A stretch of DNA of 64,000 nt from NCBI RefSeq assembly GCF_041435195.1, contig NZ_CP108106.1, positions 2,666,001-2,730,000 on the forward strand, read 5' to 3'. Every line of letters starts with the position of its first letter. Position 1 is the first letter of the stretch. The position numbers and the translations under genes were made by a program. Source of the DNA: Streptomyces sp. NBC_00224 (GTDB lineage: Bacteria > Actinomycetota > Actinomycetes > Streptomycetales > Streptomycetaceae). A model generated the notes under the pieces. That model saw nothing but the letters and a program-made list of their open reading frames with translations, was not told the origin of the DNA and made no database searches. This document shows, one piece after another, positions 17,869-27,057 of this stretch.

Positions 17869-18776
17869 CCACCCCCCAGACCAAGCCCGCACTGCTCATC
17901 GCCGGGCACGGCACCCGGGACGACGCCGGGGCCGAGGCGTTCCGCGCGTTCGTCGAGGAGCTCGGCCGCCGCAACCCCGAGCTGCCCGTCGCGGGCGGCT
18001 TCATCGAGCTGTCGCCACCGCCGCTGGGCGAGGCCGTGACCTCGCTGGTGGAGCAGGGCGTCAAGCGGTTCGCCGCCGTGCCCCTGATGCTGGTGTCGGC
18101 CGGGCACGCCAAGGGCGACATCCCGGCCGCGCTCACCCGCGAGAAGGAGCGCCACCCCGGCATCTCCTACACGTACGGGCGCCCGCTCGGCCCGCACCCG
18201 TCGCTGCTCGCGGTCCTGGAGCGCCGGGTCGACGAGGTCATCGGCGACCTCGACCGCTCGGAGGTGACGGTCCTCCTGGTCGGCCGGGGCTCGACCGACC
18301 CGGACGCCAACTCCGAGGTGCACAAGGCGGCCCGGCTGTTCTGGGAAGGGCGCGGTTACGCGGGCGTGGAGACGGCGTTCGTGTCGCTGGCGGCGCCGGA
18401 CGTGCCGGCGGGCCTGGAGCGCTGCGAGAAGCTGGGCGCCCGGCGGATCGTGGTCCTGCCGTACTTCCTGTTCACCGGCATCCTGCCGGACCGGGTGCGG
18501 CAGCAGACCGAGGAGTGGGCGGCGGCGCACCCCGGCCTCGACGTCCGTTCCGCCGACGTCATCGGGGCGGCCGAGGAGCTGCACGCGCTGGTCATGGAGC
18601 GGTACGAGGAGGCGGTGAAGGGGGATCTGCGGATGAACTGCGACTCCTGCGTCTACCGGATCGCGCTGCCCGGTTTCGAGGACAAGGTGGGACTGCCCCA
18701 GCAGCCGCACTTCCACCCGGACGACGACGGCCACCATCATCACCACCATGGCAGCCATGCGCACGCACATCACTGA
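17865..18776 (+). CDS. cbiX: Sirohydrochlorin cobaltochelatase CbiX, long form with His-rich tail
   Basis: Class II chelatase that inserts metal into sirohydrochlorin. The 303 residues begin with the chelatase signature LLIAGHGTRDDAGAEAF (His active site) and contain two homologous halves, the second around VTVLLVGRGSTDPDAN. Near the C-terminus is MNCDSC, an MXCXXC motif like the one holding an Fe-S cluster in the long CbiX of Bacillus megaterium. A tail with HHHHHH and AHAHH follows. Cobalt early insertion is the likely role; ferrochelation for siroheme is possible. The 3' end overlaps cobC by 29 bases. Confidence 0.88.
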   Translation: MTTPQTKPALLIAGHGTRDDAGAEAFRAFVEELGRRNPELPVAGGFIELSPPPLGEAVTSLVEQGVKRFAAVPLMLVSAGHAKGDIPAALTREKERHPGISYTYGRPLGPHPSLLAVLERRVDEVIGDLDRSEVTVLLVGRGSTDPDANSEVHKAARLFWEGRGYAGVETAFVSLAAPDVPAGLERCEKLGARRIVVLPYFLFTGILPDRVRQQTEEWAAAHPGLDVRSADVIGAAEELHALVMERYEEAVKGDLRMNCDSCVYRIALPGFEDKVGLPQQPHFHPDDDGHHHHHHGSHAHAHH

Positions 18777-19818
18777 GCACGATCTGCGCCACCACGGGGA
18801 CGCCGAGGTCCGTGACGCCGGCGACGGTCTGACCGATCTGGCGGTCAACGTACGGGCGGGTACTCCCCCGGACTGGCTGCGGGAGCGGATCGCCGCGTCG
18901 CTGACCGGTCTCGCCGCCTACCCCGACGGGCGGGCGGCGCGGGCGGCGGTCGCGGGGCGGCACGGGCTGCCCGTGGAGCGGGTGCTGCTCACGGCGGGGG
19001 CGGCGGAGGCGTTCGTCCTGCTGGCGCGGGCGCTTTCGTTCCGGCACCCCGTGGTGGTGCACCCGCAGTTCACCGAGCCGGAGGCGGCGCTGCGGGACGC
19101 GGGGCACGAGGTCCGCCGGGTCCTGCTGCGCCCGGAGGACGGGTTCCGGCTCGACCCGGCGACGGTGCCGTCGGAGGCGGACCTCGTGGTGGTCGGCAAC
19201 CCGACGAACCCCACGTCGGTGCTGCACCCCCGTGGGGTGCTGGCCGCGCTGGCCAGGCCCGGGCGGACGCTGGTCGTGGACGAGGCGTTCATGGACGCGG
19301 TGCCCGGCGAGCGGGAGGGGCTGGCGGGCCGGACGGATGTGCCGGGCCTGGTGGTCCTGCGCAGCCTCACCAAAACGTGGGGGCTCGCGGGGCTGCGGAT
19401 CGGCTATGTGCTGGCTGATCCTTCCGTGGTGTCCGCCCTGTCGCGGGCCCAGCCGCTGTGGCCCGTCTCCACGCCCGCCCTGGTGGCGGCGGAGGCGTGT
19501 GTGTCGCCCCGGGCGCTGGCGGAGGCGGAGGAGGCGGCGCACCGCCTCGCCGCGGACCGGGCGCATCTGGTGGCGGGGCTCGGGGAGTTCGAGGAGATAC
19601 GGGTGGTGGGGGCGGCGGAGGGGCCGTTCGTGCTGGTCCGCACGGCGGGGGCCGAGGCGGTGCGGGCGCGGCTTCGTGGGCTGGGGTTCCTTGCCCGGCG
19701 CGGCGACACGTTCCCGGGCCTGGGCCCGGAGTGGCTGCGTCTGGCGGTCCGGGACCGGGCGACCACGAACCGGTTCCTCCAGGCACTGGACCAGGCACTG
19801 ACGCTGACGTCGGGCTGA
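18748..19818 (+). CDS. cobC: Class I/II PLP-dependent aminotransferase-like CobC
   Basis: Fold type I PLP enzyme related to L-threonine-O-3-phosphate decarboxylase and histidinol-phosphate aminotransferase; in actinobacterial cob clusters it is named CobC and is thought to help provide the aminopropanol linker. The 356-residue product has VVGNPTNPTSVLHP, VVDEAFMD and SLTKTWGLAGLRIGY, with the PLP-binding Lys209. An alternative ATG at 18757 gives a protein three residues shorter. It is the last gene of the operon; the 249-bp gap behind it consists of dispersed repeat. Confidence 0.85.
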   Translation: MAAMRTHITEHDLRHHGDAEVRDAGDGLTDLAVNVRAGTPPDWLRERIAASLTGLAAYPDGRAARAAVAGRHGLPVERVLLTAGAAEAFVLLARALSFRHPVVVHPQFTEPEAALRDAGHEVRRVLLRPEDGFRLDPATVPSEADLVVVGNPTNPTSVLHPRGVLAALARPGRTLVVDEAFMDAVPGEREGLAGRTDVPGLVVLRSLTKTWGLAGLRIGYVLADPSVVSALSRAQPLWPVSTPALVAAEACVSPRALAEAEEAAHRLAADRAHLVAGLGEFEEIRVVGAAEGPFVLVRTAGAEAVRARLRGLGFLARRGDTFPGLGPEWLRLAVRDRATTNRFLQALDQALTLTSG

Positions 19819-20067
19819 CCCGGGTCGAGCCCCCACCCCGCCCCTCCCCTAAACCCTCCGGGGGTGGGTGGGGGTGGAGGTGGTTCCTCCCGGGGGCTGC
19901 GCCCCGGACCCCGTTCGTCTGCGGGCCGTCTTGGGCTGGTCGCGCCGTTCCCCGCGCCCCTGAGAATGCCGCTGCGCGGCAATCCCCTGGGCGGCCCGGA
20001 GGGGCGCATCCAGGGGCGCGGGGAACTGCGCGACCAGCCCCCACCGAACCCGCAGACAAACCCCCGC
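19819..20067. repeat. Composite hairpin repeat between convergent genes cobC and the LAETG gene
   Basis: The whole gap is repeat sequence. Starting near 19831 it carries the C-rich/G-rich block and the CCCGGGGGCTGCGCCCCGG hairpin. The conserved CGCGGGGAACTGCGCGACCA module follows as two inverted copies (about 19935-19965 and 20017-20045) flanking ATGCCGCTGCGCGGCAATCC. It sits exactly between two converging genes, fitting a bidirectional terminator or a DNA-structure element. Confidence 0.85.
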
Positions 20068-20961
20068 TCAGCCCCGCCGGCTCCGCCGGCCCCGCCCCAC
20101 CGCCACCCCTCCCGCCGCCAGCAGCGCGACCGCCCCGCCGATCACGTACGGCGTCCCCGACGACCCGCCCGTCTCCGCGAGCTCCGGGTCCGCCGACACC
20201 GTCTGGGGGCGTACGGACGTGCTCGACGCGCGTGAGGGCCGCGCGGTCGGGGACTCGCACGTGGCCTCCGCCAGGGTCACCTCGCCCTCCACCTCCGCCA
20301 CGTTGAGCTTCAGCGGGTTCACCGAGACCCGTAGGCGCAGGGCCGTCGCCGCCGCCGTGCGGGACGTCGTGCGGGTCGAGGACAGGTCGAGGGTCACCTC
20401 GCCCACCCCGGGCACCGCCACCCGTGTCGTCCCGCCCGTCGTCAGGGTCAGCTTCTTGCCCAGTACCGTCACCGCACCCAGCAGGTTGGACGACGCCACC
20501 GGGCGGGCGCCCGCCGTGCAGACCGCCTTCGAGGTGACGTCCTGGACCTCGACCAGGGAGAGCAGCGGGAGGCCGGGGACGTGCAGCCGGGCGTGGAGCA
20601 GGTGCGTGGCGCCCTCCGCCCGGTCCGCCGCCACCGTCGCCGTCGCGGTCGCCACGTCCGCCTTGAGGACGCTGACCGGCCGGCCCTTGTCGACGCCGTC
20701 CAGCTTCACCTCCAGCGCCGTCTCCCCCGCCGTACGCGAACCGGCCGGCGCCTGGGCCTCGTTGAGTGTGGTCTTCAGAGGGACTTCGATGGTCTTGTTG
20801 AGCAGGGAGACGTCCAGGCCGGTGCGCAGCACTACCGCGCTCGCCCTGCCCTCGCCGCCCGTCGCGTGCGCCGGGACGGGCGTCGCGAGGGCCAGTGAGC
20901 CGAGCGTCAGCGCCAGCGCGGCCGAAGTGCTTACGGGCAGGCGGAAGTTGATGGTGTTCAA
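20068..20961 (-). CDS. Secreted LAETG-anchored surface protein (SCO1860-like)
   Basis: A 297-residue exported protein. With the TTG start at 20961 it has a clean signal peptide: MNTINFR, a hydrophobic core, and cleavage near ATPVPAHA. The body is Thr/Ala/Val-rich and probably beta-rich. The C-terminus has LAETG at residues 261-265, a hydrophobic helix and a RGRRSRRG tail, the layout of a class E sortase substrate in Streptomyces. The function of the mature domain is unknown to me. A longer form starting at 21012 is in frame but would put 17 polar residues before the signal peptide. Confidence 0.85.
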   Translation of the reverse strand: MNTINFRLPVSTSAALALTLGSLALATPVPAHATGGEGRASAVVLRTGLDVSLLNKTIEVPLKTTLNEAQAPAGSRTAGETALEVKLDGVDKGRPVSVLKADVATATATVAADRAEGATHLLHARLHVPGLPLLSLVEVQDVTSKAVCTAGARPVASSNLLGAVTVLGKKLTLTTGGTTRVAVPGVGEVTLDLSSTRTTSRTAAATALRLRVSVNPLKLNVAEVEGEVTLAEATCESPTARPSRASSTSVRPQTVSADPELAETGGSSGTPYVIGGAVALLAAGGVAVGRGRRSRRG

Positions 20962-21298
20962 GGTGGTGGAACCCCCACGGGAGACATGAGCCGTCACCCC
21001 GCGCCCGCCCACGGGGACTCGTGGGGCTCGGGTGAGCCAGGGGCGCGCCGGTGACTTGAGACACCGGAATCTTTACGCACGGAGAGTGAACTCGCGTACA
21101 CCTGGCGTCAGTTCACCCCAAGGGAGGTCGATGCGGCCTTCCGTTCGAGCCGACTCGTGTATGCGTTCCCCCGTGACGCCCTATCCGCCTCCCCGCGGCG
21201 TACGCCGGTGGTCCGCGCGGGCGGTCGCGTCATCGCGCCGAAACAGCTACAACGAGCCTCTCCCCCGGACCGTCACCCTCCGCGTCAACTCCCCGCCC
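20962..21298. other. Non-coding gap upstream of the LAETG gene
   Basis: A 337-bp gap containing the promoter of the leftward LAETG gene and the 3' flank of the amidohydrolase. The only structure seen is an inverted repeat GTGAACT (21086-21092) and AGTTCAC (21110-21116), which may be an operator or weak stem. I see no convincing coding sequence. Confidence 0.5.
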
Positions 21299-22390
21299 TC
21301 ATCCCACGATCCGCCCGTTCAGCACGATCCGGCTCGGCGACGCCAGTACGCGTACGTCCGCTCGGGGGTCCTGCTCGTACACCACGAGGTCCGCCGGGGC
21401 GCCCTCCTCCAGGACCGGGCGGCCCAGCCAGGTGCGGGCGCCCCAGGCCGTGGCGGAGAGGGCCTCGACCGGCGGGATGCCCGCCTTGACCAGCTCCGCC
21501 ACCTCCGCCGCGACCAGGCCGTGCGCCATCGAGCCGCCCGCGTCGGTGCCGACGAAGATCGGGATTCCGGCGTCGTGGGCCGCGCGGACCGTGTCGTAGC
21601 GGCGGGCGTGCAGTCGGCGCATATGGGCCGACCAGACCGGGAACTTGGCCTCCCCGCCGTCCGCGAGGTGCGGGAACGTGGCGATGTTGACCAGCGTCGG
21701 GACGATGGCGACGCCGCGCTCCGCGAACAGCGGGATCGTGTCCTCGGTCAGCCCGGTGGCGTGCTCGACACAGTCGATACCCGCCTCGACCAGGTCGCGC
21801 AGCGAGTCCTCCGCGAAGCAGTGGGCCGTCACCCGCGCGCCCAGCCGGTGCGCCTCGGCGATCGCCGCCTCGACCTCGCCGCGCGGCCAGCACGGCGACA
21901 GGTCGCCCACCTCGCGGTCGATCCAGTCCCCGACCAGCTTGACCCAGCCGTCGCCGCGCCGCGCCTCGCGGGCCACGTACGCGACGAGGTCGCCGGGCTC
22001 GATCTCGTGGGCGTAGTTGCGGATGTAGCGGCGGGTGCGCGCGATGTGGCGGCCCGCGCGGATGATCTTCGGCAGGTCGTCGCGGTCGTCGATCCAGCGG
22101 GTGTCGGAGGGCGAGCCCGCGTCCCGTACCAGCAGGGTGCCCGCCTCCCGGTCCTGGAGGGCCTGCTTCTCGCTGGTCTCGTCGTCGACCGGGCCGTGCT
22201 GGTCGAGCCCGACGTGACAGTGCGCGTCGACCAGGCCGGGCAGCGCCCAGCCGGTGACCGTGACCGCGTCCACGGCACCCGGCGGGCGCTCGTAGGTGAT
22301 CCGGCCGTCCACCGCCCACAGTTCGTCCCGCACCTCCTCGGGACCTACGAGCACCCGCCCCTTCACATGCAGCACCACGTGATCGCTCAT
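21299..22390 (-). CDS. Amidohydrolase family metal-dependent hydrolase
   Basis: A 363-residue cytoplasmic amidohydrolase with the metal-dependent TIM-barrel layout: PGLVDAHCHVGLDQHG near the N-terminus (metal-binding HxH), VTAHCFAEDSLRDLVEAGIDCVEHATG in the middle, and the catalytic Asp in FVGTDAGGSMAHG. The C-terminal LASPSRIVLNGRIVG strand is typical of imidazolonepropionase- or prolidase-like members. The substrate cannot be named. ATG at 22390 is chosen by family start. It is divergent from an aminotransferase across 111 bp. Confidence 0.88.
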   Translation of the reverse strand: MSDHVVLHVKGRVLVGPEEVRDELWAVDGRITYERPPGAVDAVTVTGWALPGLVDAHCHVGLDQHGPVDDETSEKQALQDREAGTLLVRDAGSPSDTRWIDDRDDLPKIIRAGRHIARTRRYIRNYAHEIEPGDLVAYVAREARRGDGWVKLVGDWIDREVGDLSPCWPRGEVEAAIAEAHRLGARVTAHCFAEDSLRDLVEAGIDCVEHATGLTEDTIPLFAERGVAIVPTLVNIATFPHLADGGEAKFPVWSAHMRRLHARRYDTVRAAHDAGIPIFVGTDAGGSMAHGLVAAEVAELVKAGIPPVEALSATAWGARTWLGRPVLEEGAPADLVVYEQDPRADVRVLASPSRIVLNGRIVG

Positions 22391-22501
22391 GGTCAGCACT
22401 GTACGAGGCGCTGGGTAGGCTCGACCGGGCACACCCGCTGAAGCAGCGGATACACCCACCGAAGTACCGAGCACACCCGATGACGTGAAGAAGGCACCGC
22501 T

Positions 22502-23599
22502 GTGACGCACCCGTTCCTCGACCTGGCCCCGCTGACCGCCGGCCGCTTCGCGGCCATCGAGCGGCGGGTGGCCGCGCTGCTCGCCACCGAGCAGGACGTG
22601 GTGATCATGCAGGGCGAGGCGCTGCTGCCGCTGGAGGGCTGCATCCGGGGCGCCGCGCACCCGGGCTCCACCGCCCTGAACGTGGTGACCGGCCCGTACG
22701 GCCAGACCTTCGGCAACTGGCTGCGGGACTGCGGCGCCGAGGTCGTGGACCTGGAGGTGCCGTTCCACACAGCGGTGTCCGCCGAGCAGATCGACCGGGC
22801 GCTCAGCGAGCACCCGGAGATCGACTTCGTCTCCCTGGTGCACGCGGAGGCGGCGACCGGGAACACCAACCCGGTGGCGGAGATCGGCGAGGTGGTCCGC
22901 CGGCACGGCGCGCTGTTCATGCTGGACGCGGTCGCCTCGGTGGCCGCCGAGCCGCTGCTGCCGGACGCGTGGGGCGTGGACCTGTGCGTGATCGGCGCGC
23001 AGAAGGCGATGGGCGGCCCGGCGGGCGTCTCCGCGGTGTCGGTGAGCGAGCGCGCCTGGGCCCGGATCGCCGCCAACCCGCGTGCCCCGCGCCGCTCCTA
23101 CCTGTCGCTGCTCGACTGGAGGGAGCGCTGGATCGACGGCGGCCGCAAGGCGCTGCTGCACGCCCCGGCGCAGCTGGAGATGCTGGCCCTGGAGGCGTGT
23201 GTGGAGCGGATCGAGGCGGAGGGTCTGGACACGGTGACGGCCCGGCACGCGTCGGCCGCGGCCGCGACCCGGGCGGGCGCCTCGGCGCTCGGCGGCGGTC
23301 TGGAGCCCTATGTGTACGAGGCGCGGGACGCGGCCCCGGTGGCCACGACGCTGCGCACGCCCGAGGGCGTCGACGCCTCCGAGCTGGTCGCCAAGGCGCT
23401 GGCCGCCGATCCCGCGCTGCCGCTGATCGCAGGCGGCGGGGCGCTGGCGAAGGAGATGATCCGGGTCAATCACTACGGCGCCGATGCCACTCGGGGTGCG
23501 GTCCAGGGCTCGCTCGCGGCGCTGGGGGCGGCGCTGGGCGAGACGGGCCGGCGGGTCGATACGGAAGCTGCCCGCAAGGCCGTTTCACAAACCTGGTAA
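22502..23599 (+). CDS. Class V PLP-dependent aminotransferase
   Basis: A 365-residue fold type I PLP enzyme of the serine-pyruvate/alanine-glyoxylate aminotransferase group. Motifs include VTGPYGQTFGNW, SLVHAEAATGNTNPV, MLDAVASVAAEPL and the PLP-lysine segment IGAQKAMGGPAGVSAVSV with Lys168. The GTG start follows the divergent promoter region, where TAGGCT at 22416-22421 is a possible -10 box. A strong terminator follows 38 bp after the stop, making it monocistronic. Its substrate is not evident. Confidence 0.87.
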   Translation: MTHPFLDLAPLTAGRFAAIERRVAALLATEQDVVIMQGEALLPLEGCIRGAAHPGSTALNVVTGPYGQTFGNWLRDCGAEVVDLEVPFHTAVSAEQIDRALSEHPEIDFVSLVHAEAATGNTNPVAEIGEVVRRHGALFMLDAVASVAAEPLLPDAWGVDLCVIGAQKAMGGPAGVSAVSVSERAWARIAANPRAPRRSYLSLLDWRERWIDGGRKALLHAPAQLEMLALEACVERIEAEGLDTVTARHASAAAATRAGASALGGGLEPYVYEARDAAPVATTLRTPEGVDASELVAKALAADPALPLIAGGGALAKEMIRVNHYGADATRGAVQGSLAALGAALGETGRRVDTEAARKAVSQTW

Positions 23600-23636
23600 C
23601 ACCTTTACCGCACACAAATAGCAGATTAATTCCAGT

Positions 23637-23677
23637 AAACGGGAAGCCGCTTTATCCAGAGCAGCTTCCCGTTTTCT
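23637..23677 (+). terminator. Rho-independent terminator before ect operon
   Basis: Perfect 11-base stem AAACGGGAAGC/GCTTCCCGTTT with a 16-base loop, followed by a T-rich run (TTTTCTTCT). It ends the aminotransferase transcript and is one of the few textbook intrinsic terminators in the window. Confidence 0.85.
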
Positions 23678-23890
23678 TCTGCCCCGGCTTGTTGATCTCA
23701 AACGCAAGATCTCAACAAGGTTTTCGCGGCTCCCCGGCGGGTGTGATCGACCCCACAAGGGTGCCTTTTTGTCCCGGAATTACCGGACAAAACGCCTTGC
23801 GCGTGTACCCGCGTGATAACACAGACCCGCGCCGCGCACACCCCCTCCCGGGAATGCGATTTCGATTTCCGCTGGGTAAATTCCCTCCGC
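23678..23890 (+). promoter_or_regulatory. ectABCD promoter region with two inverted repeats
   Basis: This gap is visibly richer in A/T than its surroundings. It holds an imperfect inverted repeat CTTGTTGATCT (23688-23698) and AGATCTCAACAAG (23707-23719), and a second near-palindrome GTCCCGGAATTACCGGAC (23771-23788). These are candidates for osmotic-stress control of ectoine synthesis. I could not assign -35 and -10 boxes with confidence. Confidence 0.45.
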
Positions 23891-24400
23891 ATGACCGCCG
23901 CACAGACCGTTGTCCATATCGACACCCCACGCGTCGAGGACGGCGCCGCGATCTGGCGTATCGCCCGCGATTCGCAAGTCCTGGACCTCAACTCCTCGTA
24001 CAGCTATCTGCTCTGGTGCCGCGACTTCGCCGCGACCTCCGTGGTGGCGCGCGACGCCACCGGTGAGCCGATCGCCTTCGTCACCGGATACATCAGGCCC
24101 GCCCGGCCCGAGACGCTCGTCGTCTGGCAGGTCGCCGTCGACCGCGAGCACCGGGGGCGGGGCCTCGCCGGCACCCTGCTCGAAGCGCTGACCGGGAAGG
24201 TCGCCGACTCGCACGGGGTCAGCTCCGTCGAGACCACCGTGACCCCCGACAACACCGCCTCCGACCGGCTGTTCATCGCCTTCGCCGAGCGACGCGGCAC
24301 CGCGCCCCACCGCGAAGTCCTCTTCGACAGCGGCCTGTTCCCCGACGAGGGGCACCAGGCGGAAGTCCTCTACCGGATCGACCTGGGAGTACGACTGTGA
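23891..24400 (+). CDS. ectA: L-2,4-diaminobutyrate N-acetyltransferase EctA
   Basis: Acetylates diaminobutyrate at the gamma-amino group in ectoine synthesis. The 169-residue GNAT protein has [25 protein letters not shown] and the acetyl-CoA loop [15 protein letters not shown], then [13 protein letters not shown], all typical of EctA. ATG at 23891 matches the usual EctA N-terminus (MTAAQ-), although upstream in-frame codons exist. First gene of ectABCD; the stop overlaps the ectB GTG. Confidence 0.96.
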   Translation: MTAAQTVVHIDTPRVEDGAAIWRIARDSQVLDLNSSYSYLLWCRDFAATSVVARDATGEPIAFVTGYIRPARPETLVVWQVAVDREHRGRGLAGTLLEALTGKVADSHGVSSVETTVTPDNTASDRLFIAFAERRGTAPHREVLFDSGLFPDEGHQAEVLYRIDLGVRL

Positions 24401-25671
24401 CCATCACCCCGCCCGCACTGAGCGTCTTCGAGACCGTCGAGTCGGAGGTGCGCAGCTACTGCCGCGGCTGGCCGGCCGTCTTCGACCGCGCCCAGGGTGC
24501 CCGGCTCACCGACGAGGACGGCCACGAGTACCTCGACTTCTTCGCCGGGGCCGGTTCGCTCAACTACGGGCACAACAACCCGGTGTTGAAACGCGCCCTG
24601 CTCGACTATCTGGAACGCGACGGCATCACCCACGGCCTGGACATGGCGACCACCGCGAAACGCACGTTCCTGGAGACCTTCCAGAACGTGGTCCTGCGCC
24701 CGCGCGACCTGCCGTACAAGGTGATGTTCCCCGGCCCGACCGGCACCAACGCCGTCGAGGCGGCGCTGAAGCTGGCGCGGAAGGTGAAGGGCCGCGAGTC
24801 GATCGTCTCCTTCACCAACGCCTTCCACGGCATGTCGCTCGGCTCGCTCGCCGTCACCGGCAACGCCTTCAAGCGGGCCGGGGCCGGCATCCCGCTGGTG
24901 CACGGCACGCCGATGCCGTTCGACAACTACCTGGACGGGCAGACCCCCGACTTCCTGTGGTTCGAGCGGCTCCTGGAGGACCAGGGCTCCGGGCTCAACA
25001 AGCCCGCCGCCGTGATCGTGGAGACCGTGCAGGGCGAAGGCGGCATCAACGTGGCCCGCCCCGAGTGGCTGCGCGCGCTCGCGGACCTGTGCCGGCGCCA
25101 GGACATGCTCCTGATCGTCGACGACATCCAGATGGGGTGCGGGCGCACCGGCGCGTTCTTCTCGTTCGAGGAGGCGGGCATCACCCCGGACATCGTCACC
25201 CTGTCCAAGTCGATCAGCGGCTACGGACTGCCCATGTCGCTCTGCCTGTTCCGGCCGGAGCTGGACGTGTGGGAGCCGGGCGAGCACAACGGCACGTTCC
25301 GCGGCAACAACCCGGCCTTCGTCACCGCGACCGCGGCCCTGGAGGCGTACTGGGCCGACGGCGGCGCCCTGGAGAAGCAGACCCGGGCCCGCGGCGAACA
25401 GGTCGAGCAGGCGCTGATCTCGATCACCGAGGAGAACCTGGTCGACATCAAGGAGTACCGGGGCCACGGCCTGGTCTGGGGCATCGAGTTCCACGACAAG
25501 GCGCGGGCGGGCGCGGTGGCGCGGCGCGCCTTCGAGCTCGGCCTGCTGGTCGAGACGTCGGGCCCGCAGAGCGAGGTCGCCAAGCTGCTCCCGCCGCTGA
25601 CGATCACGCAGGACGAGCTCGACGAGGGGCTGCGCACCCTCGCCCGCGCGGTCCGCGAAACGGCCGTCTGA
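24397..25671 (+). CDS. ectB: Diaminobutyrate-2-oxoglutarate transaminase EctB
   Basis: PLP enzyme making L-2,4-diaminobutyrate from aspartate semialdehyde with glutamate as amino donor, the first step of ectoine synthesis. The 424-residue class III aminotransferase has [50 protein letters not shown] and [12 protein letters not shown] with the PLP-binding Lys271. The GTG start overlaps ectA (GTGA), and ectC begins 32 bp after the stop. Confidence 0.97.
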   Translation: MTITPPALSVFETVESEVRSYCRGWPAVFDRAQGARLTDEDGHEYLDFFAGAGSLNYGHNNPVLKRALLDYLERDGITHGLDMATTAKRTFLETFQNVVLRPRDLPYKVMFPGPTGTNAVEAALKLARKVKGRESIVSFTNAFHGMSLGSLAVTGNAFKRAGAGIPLVHGTPMPFDNYLDGQTPDFLWFERLLEDQGSGLNKPAAVIVETVQGEGGINVARPEWLRALADLCRRQDMLLIVDDIQMGCGRTGAFFSFEEAGITPDIVTLSKSISGYGLPMSLCLFRPELDVWEPGEHNGTFRGNNPAFVTATAALEAYWADGGALEKQTRARGEQVEQALISITEENLVDIKEYRGHGLVWGIEFHDKARAGAVARRAFELGLLVETSGPQSEVAKLLPPLTITQDELDEGLRTLARAVRETAV

Positions 25672-25703
25672 CCCGTACGCACGAAGAAAGAGAGCAACCC
25701 GCT

Positions 25704-26108
25704 GTGATCGTCCGCTCGTTGAAGGACATCGAGAACACCGAACGCCATGTCCGCGCCGCCTCCGGCACCTGGGAGAGCAAGCGGATCGTCCTCGCCAAGG
25801 AGAAGGTCGGCTTCTCCCTGCACGAGACGGTTCTGTACGCGGGCACCGAGACGTCGATGTGGTACGCCAACCACATCGAGGCGGTGCTGTGCGTGGAGGG
25901 CGAGGCCGAGCTCACCGACCACGAGACCGGCGAGACCCACTGGATCGCGCCCGGCACGATGTACCTGCTGAACGGCCATGAGCGCCACACCCTGCGCCCC
26001 AAGACCGACTTCCGCTGCGTCTGCGTCTTCAACCCGCCCGTCACCGGACGGGAGGACCACGACGAGAACGGCGTCTACCCGCTGCTGACCGAACCCGAGG
26101 AGGGCTGA
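25704..26108 (+). CDS. ectC: L-ectoine synthase EctC
   Basis: Cyclises N-gamma-acetyl-diaminobutyrate to ectoine. The 134-residue cupin protein begins [16 protein letters not shown] and contains [20 protein letters not shown] with the metal-binding cupin residues, then HERHTLRP. The GTG start is preceded by GAAAGAGAG. It lies between ectB and ectD with short spacers, consistent with one transcript. Confidence 0.97.
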   Translation: MIVRSLKDIENTERHVRAASGTWESKRIVLAKEKVGFSLHETVLYAGTETSMWYANHIEAVLCVEGEAELTDHETGETHWIAPGTMYLLNGHERHTLRPKTDFRCVCVFNPPVTGREDHDENGVYPLLTEPEEG

Positions 26109-26113
26109 TCTCT

Positions 26114-26968
26114 ATGCAGGACCTGTACCCCACCCGTGGCGCCACCGAAGTGGTGACCCCCCGTCAGGACCCCGTCGTCTGGGGGCCGTCCGCCGGGCTC
26201 GAATCGTACGAGAAGGACGGCTTCCTCACCGTCGACCAGCTGCTGGCCGACGACGAAGTGGCCTTCTACCGGCGCGAGTTGGAGCGGATGATCGCCGATC
26301 CGGCGGTCCGCGCCGACGAGCGGTCGATCATCGAGCCGCAGTCCCAGTCGGTGCGCTCGGTCTTCGAGGTGCACCGGATGAGCGAGATCTTCGCGGGTCT
26401 GGTGCGCGACGAGCGCGTGGTCGGCACCGCCCGGCGGATCCTGGGCTCGGACGTGTACGTCCACCAGTCGCGCATCAACGTGAAGCCGGGGTTCGGGGCG
26501 TCGGGCTTCTACTGGCACTCGGACTTCGAGACCTGGCACGCGGAGGACGGTCTGCCGAACATGCGGACCGTGTCCGTGTCGATCGCGCTCACCGAGAACC
26601 ACGACACCAACGGCGGCCTGATGATCATGCCCGGTTCGCACCGGGACTTCCTGGGGTGCGCCGGGGCCACGCCGAAGGACAACTACAAGAAGTCGCTCCA
26701 GATGCAGGACGCGGGCACGCCGTCCGACGAGGCGCTGACGAAGATGGCGGACCGGCACGGCATCCGGCTGTTCACCGGGCGCGCGGGCTCGGCGACCTGG
26801 TTCGACTGCAACTGCATGCACGGCTCCGGGGACAACATCACCCCGTATCCGCGCAGCAACGTCTTCATCGTCTTCAACAGCGTGGAGAACGCGGCGGCCG
26901 AGCCGTTCGCGGCCCCGATCCGCCGCCCGGAGTTCATCGGCGCCAGGGACTTCACGCCGGTGGGGTGA
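26114..26968 (+). CDS. ectD: Ectoine 5-hydroxylase EctD (ThpD)
   Basis: Iron(II)/2-oxoglutarate dioxygenase converting ectoine to 5-hydroxyectoine. The 284-residue protein has the family signature FYWHSDFETWHAEDGLPNMR with iron ligands His135 and Asp137, and the third ligand His236 in NCMHGSGDN. The start is 6 bp after the ectC stop. A strong hairpin follows 12 bp after the stop and ends the operon. The organism is therefore expected to make both ectoine and hydroxyectoine. Confidence 0.97.
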   Translation: MQDLYPTRGATEVVTPRQDPVVWGPSAGLESYEKDGFLTVDQLLADDEVAFYRRELERMIADPAVRADERSIIEPQSQSVRSVFEVHRMSEIFAGLVRDERVVGTARRILGSDVYVHQSRINVKPGFGASGFYWHSDFETWHAEDGLPNMRTVSVSIALTENHDTNGGLMIMPGSHRDFLGCAGATPKDNYKKSLQMQDAGTPSDEALTKMADRHGIRLFTGRAGSATWFDCNCMHGSGDNITPYPRSNVFIVFNSVENAAAEPFAAPIRRPEFIGARDFTPVG

Positions 26969-26980
26969 CCGGCCCCGGCC

Positions 26981-27029
26981 GGGGGTGCTGTGACTCCCGG
27001 GGGGTGCCCCCGGGAGTCACAGCACCCCC
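26981..27029 (+). terminator. Strong hairpin terminating ectABCD
   Basis: A perfect inverted repeat with 23-base arms (26981-27003 and 27007-27029) around a 3-base loop, 12 bp after the ectD stop. The arms begin GGGGGTGCTGTGACTCCCGG. There is no T-run, as is common for actinomycete terminators. It is not part of the dispersed repeat family. Confidence 0.85.
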
Positions 27030-27057
27030 GCACAGTGATCGTTGGTACGGTCGCCCC

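Noticed and set aside
19819..20067. CRISPR array or insertion sequence in the repeat-rich gaps
   Set aside because: No regular spacers, cas genes, transposase frame or terminal inverted repeats with duplicated target; the units are small hairpin modules.
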